A stretch of DNA of 5,234 bases from assembly GCA_009840695.1 (NCBI GenBank), contig VXNG01000184.1, forward strand, positions 12,713-17,946, read 5' to 3'. The notes beneath the pieces are model-generated. The model ran no database searches, was not told the origin of the DNA, and saw only the letters and a list, made by a program, of their open reading frames with translations. This DNA is from Acidimicrobiaceae bacterium. Lineage in GTDB: Bacteria; Actinomycetota; Acidimicrobiia; Acidimicrobiales; Aldehydirespiratoraceae. The position numbers and the translations under genes are program-made. Below are positions 1 to 4,399 of this stretch, in pieces; position 1 is the first letter of the stretch; the number at the start of each line of letters is the position of its first letter.

Positions 1-95
1 GCTCCTCAGCCGGCTCCTCCATGGGCTCCTCCATGGGCTCCTCAGCCGGCTCCTCCATGGGCTCCTCCATGGGCTCCTCAGCCGGCTCCTCGGCC
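1..95. repeat. 12-nt tandem repeat with 36-nt higher-order period inside the lipoprotein gene
   Basis: On the plus strand the units are GGCTCCTCCATG and GGCTCCTCAGCC, tiled every 12 bases from 12 to 95 with a partial unit at 1-11. The order is one AGCC unit then two CCATG units, giving a 36-nt super-repeat; the unit at 84-95 has diverged (CGGCC). On the coding (minus) strand each unit is a tetrapeptide, PAEE or PMEE. Unit length is a multiple of three, so copy-number change keeps the frame. The array continues past the left edge. Confidence 0.9.
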
Positions 96-211
96 GGCTG
101 TGCAGCCGGCTCCGCCGGCGCGGCCGGAGCGTCGTCGTCATCATCGCCACATCCGGCGGCAATGAGAGCCACCGACAATAGCGACACGAGAATGACGGTA
201 AATCTTCTCAT
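1..211 (-). CDS. Secreted lipoprotein with acidic Pro/Glu repeat linker (N-terminal part, runs off left edge)
   Basis: Reads leftwards from an ATG at 211 with a good ribosome binding site (AAAGGAA, about 8 nt upstream) and stays open to the window edge, so about 70 N-terminal residues are visible and the C-terminus is missing. Residues 1-20 form a signal peptide: MRR, then a hydrophobic stretch ending LIAAGC. Cys21 is the probable lipidated residue of a type II signal peptide (the -3 position is Ala, so the lipobox is a relaxed one). Right after the Cys come G and five Asp, then an Ala/Pro/Glu-rich linker that becomes tandem tetrapeptides PAEE/PMEE. Signal peptide, Cys, acidic residues and a low-complexity tether are what is seen in actinobacterial surface lipoproteins, often solute-binding proteins of ABC transporters. 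That function is inference, because the folded domain lies outside the window. It is 139 nt downstream of the dehydrogenase, with a hairpin between, so it may be a separate unit. Confidence 0.8.
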   Translation of the reverse strand, partial: MRRFTVILVSLLSVALIAAGCGDDDDDAPAAPAEPAAQPAEEPAEEPMEEPMEEPAEEPMEEPMEEPAEE

Positions 212-273
212 GTTTGGTTCCTTTCGTTGGTACTTGTTGTGGCCGCCAGGGACCCGCCGCGGTGTCGCGTGTG

Positions 274-311
274 GCGAGTCAGGCCAGGGGCCTTCTCGAA
301 CATCGACTCGC
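274..311 (-). terminator. Nested hairpin downstream of the alcohol dehydrogenase (possible terminator or leader structure)
   Basis: GCGAGTC at 274-280 is the exact reverse complement of GACTCGC at 305-311. Inside, AGGCC (281-285) pairs with GGCCT (289-293) across a 3-nt loop. The two stems abut on one side and are separated by 11 unpaired bases on the other. It begins 39 nt past the dehydrogenase stop and ends 62 nt before the lipoprotein ATG. No T-tract follows, so it is not a textbook intrinsic terminator; it could end the operon or structure the lipoprotein leader. Nothing else recognisable is seen in the 212-350 gap apart from the short dyad GTGAC-G-GTCAC at 317-327. Confidence 0.35.
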
Positions 312-350
312 ATTCGGTGACGGTCACGGGAGCCGGCAGCACAAGATCGG

Positions 351-1382
351 TCATGCTGGCTGCCCCCCGGGGAGGACGATGGCGCGGCCGTTGATTCGGC
401 CGGCGCGCAGATCAGAGAGAGCTTCGTTGATGCCGTCGAGCGGGTAGGGGCTCAGGGGCATGGAGAAGGCGTCGCGCTGGGCGAGGCGCACTACGTCGTG
501 GAGGTCGAGAACGGTGCCAGCCACGACCGTGGTCAGCGCGGCCTCCGGCGCCAGCGCCTCGAAGCCGAAGGCGATATGGCCGCCCGCGAGGCCGAGCAGC
601 GCCACAATCCCCCGCGCCGCAACCGTGGCCGCAGCCAGCCCGAGCGTCTCGTCGGTCCCGACGAAGTCGACGACGGCCTCGGCGCCGCGCCCTGCGGTCA
701 GTTCGGTCAGCGCACTCGCGGCGTCAGCGCCCGATGGGATGCTGTCGTGCGCGCCCGCGGACAGGGCGAGGTCGCGCGCCTCGGGCCGAGGATCGACCGC
801 CACCACGCGCGCCCCGGTGAGGGTGCGGGCGTAGTGGGTGGCATAGAGGCCCAACCCGCCGGCGCCGAGAATGACGAGGGTCGACTGGCCCGACAGGAAC
901 GGCGCCACCCGCTTGACAGCCGCGTATGAGCACAGCGCGGCGCACCCGAACGGCGTGGCGTCGTACGGTGACACGTCGCCGAGCGGCACAACATGGCGCC
1001 GGTGCGGCACGAGTACCAACTCTGCGAACCCGCCGTCGACGGTGGCGCCCGCCTCGTCACCGGAGGGGCAGAGCTGCTCGTGGCCTCCCACGCAGGCGCC
1101 GCAGTGGCCGCATCCCCACCCCACCATCACGGCCACCGGCGTCCCGACGTCGAGGTCGCTCACGTCTGAGCCGATGGCTTCGACGACGCCCGCGATCTCG
1201 TGCCCGGGAGTCACCGGACGGCTAATCATGTCGGCGAAGGCCCCGTCGAGCACGTGGATGTCGGACCGACACACGCCTGCGCCCACTACCCGCACCAGGA
1301 CCTGGTCACCGGCCGGCTCCGGCTCGGGAACGTCGAGAACCGCAAGGCTGTCGGTGTCGGGGAGCAGCCGGGCGGCCCTCAT
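351..1382 (-). CDS. Zinc-dependent medium-chain alcohol dehydrogenase, NAD-type
   Basis: A 343-residue enzyme of the MDR/Zn-ADH superfamily, full length for the family. It should oxidise an alcohol or reduce an aldehyde/ketone in the cytoplasm. Catalytic zinc ligands are visible as Cys38 (GAGVCRSDIH), His61-Glu62 (PGHEIAGVVE) and probably Cys147 in FGCAAL. The structural zinc lobe is complete: Cys91, 94, 97 and 105 in CX2CX2CX7C spacing. The Rossmann motif GAGGLG is at 173-178, and Asp197 at the end of the second strand (VVAVD) favours NAD over NADP. The start at 1382 was chosen because the family's N-terminus begins at MRAARLL and AGGAG lies 7 nt upstream; an in-frame extension back to 1610 encodes only Ser/Arg-rich shadow sequence of the upstream gene. 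The ATG lies 1 nt after the upstream TGA (TGAGATG), so translation is probably coupled to the SnoaL-like gene. The substrate is unknown. Confidence 0.95.
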   Translation of the reverse strand: MRAARLLPDTDSLAVLDVPEPEPAGDQVLVRVVGAGVCRSDIHVLDGAFADMISRPVTPGHEIAGVVEAIGSDVSDLDVGTPVAVMVGWGCGHCGACVGGHEQLCPSGDEAGATVDGGFAELVLVPHRRHVVPLGDVSPYDATPFGCAALCSYAAVKRVAPFLSGQSTLVILGAGGLGLYATHYARTLTGARVVAVDPRPEARDLALSAGAHDSIPSGADAASALTELTAGRGAEAVVDFVGTDETLGLAAATVAARGIVALLGLAGGHIAFGFEALAPEAALTTVVAGTVLDLHDVVRLAQRDAFSMPLSPYPLDGINEALSDLRAGRINGRAIVLPGGQPA

Positions 1383-1383
1383 C

Positions 1384-1800
1384 TCAAAACTCCTGGCCCA
1401 GCTGGTTCTGGAGCGTGACCACGTCGGCGTAGATCGAGACTTTGGTGATGTGATGGTCGTCGTCGAGTTCGAACACATCGCACTCGGCGAAGGCGAACTC
1501 CCGGCCGACGACCTCCTCGGGCATGCCCTCGGGCGCCTCGACCACCTTGCCGCTGATCCAGAGTTGCACCGCGACCTGCTGCTCATCGCCGAAGATGTTG
1601 AGGATCTCACCGTGGTAGTGGCCCCACGTATGGCAGTAGGCCAGTAGATCCATCACTTCCTGCTTGCCCTTCACGGGATCGGGCATGAGCGGGTCCACGA
1701 CTACGCAGTCCTCGGCCAGCGCGGGTCGGACCTCGTCCCAGCGCGAGTTGAAGAAGGCGTCCAGATAGGCCTCCACCACGTCACATGCCTTGGTTCTCAT
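1384..1800 (-). CDS. SnoaL-like / NTF2-fold protein (first paralog, next to the dehydrogenase)
   Basis: A 138-residue protein with the layout of the SnoaL-like/NTF2 superfamily, small cone-shaped alpha+beta barrels that include polyketide cyclases, ketosteroid isomerases and limonene-epoxide hydrolases as well as non-catalytic binding proteins. Visible hallmarks are the N-terminal helix (VVEAYLDAFFNSRWDEV), the ALAEDCVVVDPL strand entry, KGKQEVMDLL, and the C-terminal strand ITKVSIYADVVTLQNQLG, in which Asp126 and the QLG ending are typical. There is no signal peptide. The start at 1800 has AGGAAGGGA upstream at normal spacing. It lies 49 nt downstream of a second protein of the same length and fold and overlaps functionally with the dehydrogenase start (1-nt gap). 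The reaction cannot be assigned; it may be an isomerase, cyclase or hydrolase acting on the same substrate as the dehydrogenase. Confidence 0.88.
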   Translation of the reverse strand: MRTKACDVVEAYLDAFFNSRWDEVRPALAEDCVVVDPLMPDPVKGKQEVMDLLAYCHTWGHYHGEILNIFGDEQQVAVQLWISGKVVEAPEGMPEEVVGREFAFAECDVFELDDDHHITKVSIYADVVTLQNQLGQEF

Positions 1801-1849
1801 GAATCAGTCCCTTCCTGCCCGCGTGCCTGTGGGGGCCGCGGCCGATCCC

Positions 1850-2266
1850 TCAGTCGTCTCGCGGCTGGAGCTGTGCGGTGACGCTGGCCAAGTCGTAGTA
1901 GTAGGTCTCCTTCCAGATCTTCTCGTTGTCGTCGGTCAGATCGAAGAAGCTGCAGGTGACCCAGCGGATCACGTTTCCCGACGGCGGATAGCCGAGAAAC
2001 TCCCCGAGATGCGTCCCGACCAGTACGAACTCGGCCGCAATCAGGTTCTCGCCGGTTAGCCAGCGCGCGTCCTCGACGTGCATGTCGGGGAATGCGTTCG
2101 AGAGGTTGGCCATGTGCTCGTGAAGGAAGGCACTGCCGTAGGTGGGCTCCGGTGCGGCGACGTCGATGAGTATGCAATCCTCGGTGTAGGTGTCGATGAC
2201 TCCTTGGGCGTCCTTGGCATCGAATGCCGCAAAGTTACGGAGTAGGACATCCTGTGGGTCTTTCAT
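1850..2266 (-). CDS. SnoaL-like / NTF2-fold protein (second paralog)
   Basis: A 138-residue protein of the SnoaL-like polyketide cyclase family. The diagnostic central stretch is present: AFPDMHVEDARWLTGENLIAA followed by GTHLGEFLGYPPSG, the usual GTHxGEFxGxPPTG signature of SnoaL/ester-cyclase homologs. The ending KIWKETYYYDLASVTAQL carries the Y-x-D-x6-QL pattern (Asp125). Compared with the paralog immediately downstream, which lacks the GTHxGEF segment, this one looks closer to the cyclase branch. The start at 2266 has GGGAG 8 nt upstream. It sits between the VOC gene (60-nt gap) and the first paralog (49-nt gap), all in the same direction, consistent with one operon. Aldol-type cyclase activity is possible, but no polyketide synthase is visible, so a catabolic or binding role is equally likely. 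Confidence 0.9.
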   Translation of the reverse strand: MKDPQDVLLRNFAAFDAKDAQGVIDTYTEDCILIDVAAPEPTYGSAFLHEHMANLSNAFPDMHVEDARWLTGENLIAAEFVLVGTHLGEFLGYPPSGNVIRWVTCSFFDLTDDNEKIWKETYYYDLASVTAQLQPRDD

Positions 2267-2290
2267 TCCGTTTCTCCCTTGGGTGTTGTG

Positions 2291-2340
2291 ATCGATTGAA
2301 ATATCTTCATTATGAGGGGATTAGAACTATGATTCGATAA
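2291..2340. other. AT-rich patch at the VOC/SnoaL junction
   Basis: Bases 2291-2340 are 70 percent A+T by direct count (35 of 50), in a window that is otherwise clearly GC-rich. The patch covers the last five codons and stop of the VOC gene and the upstream half of the gap before the SnoaL-like gene. No clean -10 hexamer of the TANNNT type reads toward the SnoaL-like gene, so an internal promoter is not demonstrated. It may be an A+T-rich mRNA segment, a protein-binding site or a junction scar. Confidence 0.5.
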
Positions 2341-2809
2341 TCTCAAAGAAGCACAACATTGTTCCATCAGGATCTCGTAGATATGTCGTCTTGGAGGAAA
2401 CACCGTCATCGGTGACGTAGGGCACCGGATCCGACAACGTCTCGATGCCGGCCTCGCGGACGCGGGCCACAACACTCTCGCTGTCCGAAACAGCCAGGGC
2501 GATGATCACCGTGCCGCCTTGATCGACGTTGCTGGGCGACTGCGCTGGCTTCTTTGGAGTGATGTACTCGATCAGCTCAAGGGCGGTCTCGCTATCGGGT
2601 GCTTCCAGGTAGGCGACGCGGATTACCGCGTCGTCAACGCCGCAAACCTGCTGGTGATAAGTGTCCCAACGCTCTCGCTCTGCCGGCGGGGGGAGCTCTA
2701 CTGCCACTCGAAAGCCGAGCAGATCGCGGTAGAAGGCCAGCGAACGCTCCATATCAGAAACGGTCACCACGGTGGTCAACACGGAATCGATCATGCTCCT
2801 GGCCCCCAT
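2327..2809 (-). CDS. VOC-superfamily (glyoxalase/dioxygenase-fold) protein with degenerate metal site
   Basis: A 160-residue vicinal oxygen chelate protein with two beta-alpha-beta-beta-beta modules. Module one is LTTVVTVSDMERSLAFYRDL at 11-30 and ELIEYI at 78-83. Module two is IIALAVSDSESVVARVREAG at 102-121, ending in the family motif DPDG (147-150). Aligned by eye to E. coli glyoxalase I, the usual ligand positions are Thr12, Glu78, Ile102 and Cys153, so only the Glu is kept; both His and the last Glu are gone. It may therefore bind rather than turn over a substrate, or bind metal atypically. Two starts are possible: 2809, or 2794 (MIDSVL), which matches where the domain begins and has GGGGG 8 nt upstream. 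It is the first gene of the presumed VOC-SnoaL-SnoaL-ADH operon, with a promoter candidate about 50 nt upstream. Confidence 0.88.
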   Translation of the reverse strand: MGARSMIDSVLTTVVTVSDMERSLAFYRDLLGFRVAVELPPPAERERWDTYHQQVCGVDDAVIRVAYLEAPDSETALELIEYITPKKPAQSPSNVDQGGTVIIALAVSDSESVVARVREAGIETLSDPVPYVTDDGVSSKTTYLRDPDGTMLCFFEIIES

Positions 2810-2839
2810 TCAGGAGTACGACGCGCCCCCGGCTCCTGG
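2795..2839. repeat. Short direct repeat GCTCCTGG in the VOC leader
   Basis: GCTCCTGG occurs exactly at 2795-2802 and 2832-2839, 37 nt apart, flanking the upstream candidate start codon at 2809. CAGGAG at 2811-2816 is also the reverse complement of CTCCTG at 2833-2838, so the leader RNA could fold with a 6-bp stem. The copy next to the 2794 ATG would place AGGAG one base from that start, too close to serve as its ribosome binding site. Function unknown. Confidence 0.4.
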
Positions 2840-2854
2840 AAGGCGATGGGCCCG

Positions 2855-2883
2855 ACGATACATCAGACAAATGACGCCTTCAA
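2855..2883 (-). promoter_or_regulatory. Candidate housekeeping promoter for the VOC-SnoaL-SnoaL-ADH operon, with a dyad over the -35
   Basis: On the minus strand, TTGAAG (2883 to 2878) and TATCGT (2860 to 2855) are separated by exactly 17 bases. Each matches four of six positions of the sigma-70/SigA consensus, and the -10 keeps the essential TANNNT pattern. Transcription would begin near 2848, leaving a 40-55 nt leader before the VOC start. The -35 lies inside the perfect dyad GCCTT-C-AAGGC at 2876-2886, placed where a repressor or an activator could act. It follows the hairpin behind the cupin gene, supporting separate transcription units. Assignment is by eye only. Confidence 0.45.
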
Positions 2884-2915
2884 GGCAGACGGGAGCCCGC
2901 CTCGGTTCTGAGACT

Positions 2916-2945
2916 CGTCCGTGACGCGGATCGTGTGCACGGACG
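2916..2945 (-). terminator. Inverted repeat just after the cupin gene (candidate terminator)
   Basis: CGTCCGTG at 2916-2923 is the exact reverse complement of CACGGACG at 2938-2945, with a 14-nt loop. It begins 14 nt past the cupin stop codon, the usual place for a transcript end. The bases that follow on the minus strand (AGTCTCAGAACC) are not a U-tract, so it would be a non-canonical terminator or an RNA 3'-end stabiliser. The 150-nt gap 2810-2959 otherwise holds only the promoter and dyad described separately; no gene is seen in it. Confidence 0.4.
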
Positions 2946-2959
2946 GAACGACGATTCGC

Positions 2960-3340
2960 TCAGTCGGCGAGGTCGTCGGAGTCCGGATCGTGGATGTGGA
3001 AGATCTTGCGGACGGGCTCGATGACCGTCCAATTCCACACCTCTCCCTTGCTGTTGTAGAACGTGTCACCCGCGGCGAATTCGTGGGATTCGCCATCCGC
3101 GGAAACCAGCCGGATCCGGCCCTCGAGCAGGGTGCAGATCTCGTCGCCCGGATAGGTGTATTCGAAGCTGCCCTCCGTACACGCCCAGACACCCGTCATC
3201 GTGCGCTTACCAAGCCCGCCAGAGTCAAACCGACCCGATTGGACTGGATCGCCTTCGAGCGTCTTCGCGTATGGCAACTCGTCGAAACCGGGCCAGACGT
3301 CAAGGCCTCCCTGATCCTTCAGTTCGTTGTAATCGAGCAT
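2960..3340 (-). CDS. Small DUF861-type (Cupin_3) cupin-domain protein
   Basis: A 126-residue single-domain cupin. Residues 51-116 show the Cupin_3/DUF861 pattern in order: VWACTEGSFEYTYPGDE (start of the barrel), TLLEGRIRLVSADGE, FAAGDTFYNSKGEVWNW and VIEPVRKIFHI. The domain occurs in EutQ-related and ureidoglycine aminohydrolase-like proteins. The two-His metal motif of classical cupins is absent: Tyr, Tyr and Asp/Glu stand where it would be, so enzymatic metal binding is uncertain. The start at 3340 was chosen because AAAGGGGG lies about 8 nt upstream. A GTG at 3376 would add 12 residues (MLVPVTSKGGQH) that encode the binding site and do not look like domain sequence, although GAGGGA lies upstream of it too. 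It is divergent from the SDR gene and is probably a separate unit from the VOC operon. Role unknown; perhaps sensing or isomerising a pathway intermediate. Confidence 0.88.
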   Translation of the reverse strand: MLDYNELKDQGGLDVWPGFDELPYAKTLEGDPVQSGRFDSGGLGKRTMTGVWACTEGSFEYTYPGDEICTLLEGRIRLVSADGESHEFAAGDTFYNSKGEVWNWTVIEPVRKIFHIHDPDSDDLAD

Positions 3341-3377
3341 GTGTTGTCCCCCTTTGCTCGTGACTGGGACAAGCACA
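3340..3377 (-). promoter_or_regulatory. Dyad spanning the ribosome binding site and start codon of the cupin gene
   Basis: TTGTCCC (3344-3350) and GGGACAA (3366-3372) are perfect inverted repeats with a 15-base spacer. Beyond them TGTG (3340-3343) and CACA (3374-3377) also pair if one base (3373) is bulged, giving 11 pairs in all. In the minus-strand transcript the downstream arm contains the GGG of the Shine-Dalgarno run, the spacer and the A of the ATG, so folding would cover the start. As DNA, the half-sites are centred 22 bp apart, about two helical turns, which suits a dimeric regulator. Both readings are inference. Confidence 0.5.
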
Positions 3378-3542
3378 CTAGTTCCCTCGTGCTATACGCG
3401 CACAACGAACCGCTAAGCAGGCCAATGGGAGCGCGGATCAGATGCTGACTAAGATTGAACGTGCCTTCTTTGGCCGTGAGCAAGAGCGAGCCGGAGTCCC
3501 GGCCGAAGTGCAGAATTCCAGTATCGAATACCGGGGGAACCA
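3341..3542. promoter_or_regulatory. Divergent intergenic regulatory region between the cupin and SDR genes
   Basis: A 202-base gap between divergently read genes, so it must hold at least two promoters. Toward the SDR gene, TAAGAT at 3450-3455 is a TANNNT-type -10 without a convincing -35, giving a leader of about 80 nt. Toward the cupin gene, TAGTGT (3380 to 3375) has the same pattern, also without a -35, and touches the dyad at 3340-3377; if used, only the start-proximal arm would be transcribed. Smaller symmetries are GCCGG/CCGGC at 3490-3503 and GTAT-CGA-ATAC at 3521-3531, just before the SDR ribosome binding site. No small gene is seen. Confidence 0.4.
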
Positions 3543-4334
3543 ATGATGAATCGTCGATTCGAGGGACGCAATGTCTTCGTCACCGGAGCTGGAAGCGGTT
3601 TCGGGCGACGTACCGCGGAATTGTTCGCCGCGGAGGGCGCCAAGAATCTGTACCTGCTCGACTACAAGCAGGAACGGCTCGACTCGGTTGCGCCGGTGAT
3701 CGAGGAACTGGGCGCCACTCCGCACCTGCTGAACACTGATCTCGGAGTCATGGAGAACTGCGCTGAAGCGGTGGCTCAGGCTCTGGCCATCGATCCGAAA
3801 CTCGACGTGATGGTGTCCAACGCGGCGGCTTGGACCAGCGCTGAGTTCGTCGACATGACCGATGAAGAATGGCGCCGCGTCCTGTCGGTGAACCTCGACG
3901 CCTACTTCGTGATGGGCAGCCGCGCCGCCCGAGCGATGAAGGAGACCGGAGGCGGGGTGATCCTGTTCACCTCGTCGATCGCCTCTCTCGGACACGGTCG
4001 GGGCTTCACGCACTACTGCGTGGCCAAGGCCGGCGTGGCCGCACTAACGAAGGCCATCGCGGTGGAGTGCGCACCCTTCAACATCCGATGCAACAGCGTC
4101 GGCCCGGGCCCGGCCGACACCCAGCAGTCGACCGACATTGTGGGTGAGGAGTTGATGGACAAATGGCGCAGTGAGGGCTTCCCGCTGGTGCCGGCCAACC
4201 GGCTGGCCTCCGTCGACGACGTGGCCCACGCCTTCCTGTACCTCGCCTCCGACGAGGCGCAGTACGTGTCGGGGATCAACCTCATGGTGGACGGCGCACT
4301 CACCGCTCAGACCTACGATGTTCCCGAGAGCTAG
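3543..4334 (+). CDS. Classical short-chain dehydrogenase/reductase (SDR), NAD-type
   Basis: A 263-residue cytoplasmic oxidoreductase of the classical SDR family (usual length about 250), expected to interconvert a hydroxyl and a ketone with NAD(H). The cofactor motif TGAGSGFG is at 14-21, and Asp40 at the end of the second strand (YLLD) points to NAD rather than NADP. The NNAG motif is altered to SNAA (92-95). The catalytic tetrad is complete: Asn117 (SVNLDAYF), Ser145 (FTSSIAS), Tyr158 and Lys162 (YCVAK). The PG motif follows at 188-189 (NSVGPGP), and the C-terminal YVSGINLMVDGA is typical. The start is either of two consecutive ATGs at 3543 and 3546; GGGGGAA just upstream serves both. The PPOX gene follows after 65 nt on the same strand. 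The family is too broad for a substrate; a role with the Zn-ADH in one pathway is inference from proximity. Confidence 0.95.
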   Translation: MMNRRFEGRNVFVTGAGSGFGRRTAELFAAEGAKNLYLLDYKQERLDSVAPVIEELGATPHLLNTDLGVMENCAEAVAQALAIDPKLDVMVSNAAAWTSAEFVDMTDEEWRRVLSVNLDAYFVMGSRAARAMKETGGGVILFTSSIASLGHGRGFTHYCVAKAGVAALTKAIAVECAPFNIRCNSVGPGPADTQQSTDIVGEELMDKWRSEGFPLVPANRLASVDDVAHAFLYLASDEAQYVSGINLMVDGALTAQTYDVPES

Positions 4335-4337
4335 CGA

Positions 4338-4352
4338 CCCTGTCAAGCAGGG
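4338..4352 (+). other. Small hairpin right after the SDR stop codon
   Basis: CCCTG (4338-4342) and CAGGG (4348-4352) form a perfect 5-bp stem with a 5-base loop, three bases past the SDR stop and 47 bases before the PPOX start. There is no T-run. It could reduce read-through or protect the upstream mRNA end. Behind it, ACAGCAAC is repeated directly at 4362-4369 and 4371-4378. Confidence 0.3.
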
Positions 4353-4399
4353 CTACCGCCTACAGCAACCACAGCAACACGAGCACAGGGAGGCAAGCA

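Noticed and set aside
1..95. CRISPR-like array
   Set aside because: The repeats are contiguous 12-mers without unique spacers and encode an in-frame acidic linker.
21..320. Plus-strand open frame encoding MGSS/AGSS repeats
   Set aside because: It is the reverse reading of the 12-nt repeat. The minus strand gives a signal peptide, a lipidation Cys and a good ribosome binding site, so that is the coding strand.
1383..1610. N-terminal extension of the dehydrogenase back to 1610
   Set aside because: The extra 76 residues are Ser/Arg-rich, overlap the SnoaL-like gene in another frame, and precede the usual family N-terminus, which has its own AGGAG site.
871..1647. A 258-codon open frame on the plus strand
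   Set aside because: It lies antisense across the dehydrogenase and the SnoaL-like gene, both with clear family motifs and ribosome binding sites; its translation is Pro/Thr/Ser-rich with no recognisable domain. It is a high-GC shadow frame.
3391..3398. TATAGC on the minus strand as a -10 for the cupin gene
   Set aside because: The last base of the hexamer is C instead of the near-invariant T, and no -35 is found at 16-18 bases upstream.
3438..4013. 191-codon minus-strand open frame opposite the SDR gene
   Set aside because: It is antisense to the SDR catalytic core, shows no family motif and has no plausible start context. It would also cross most of the divergent promoter region.
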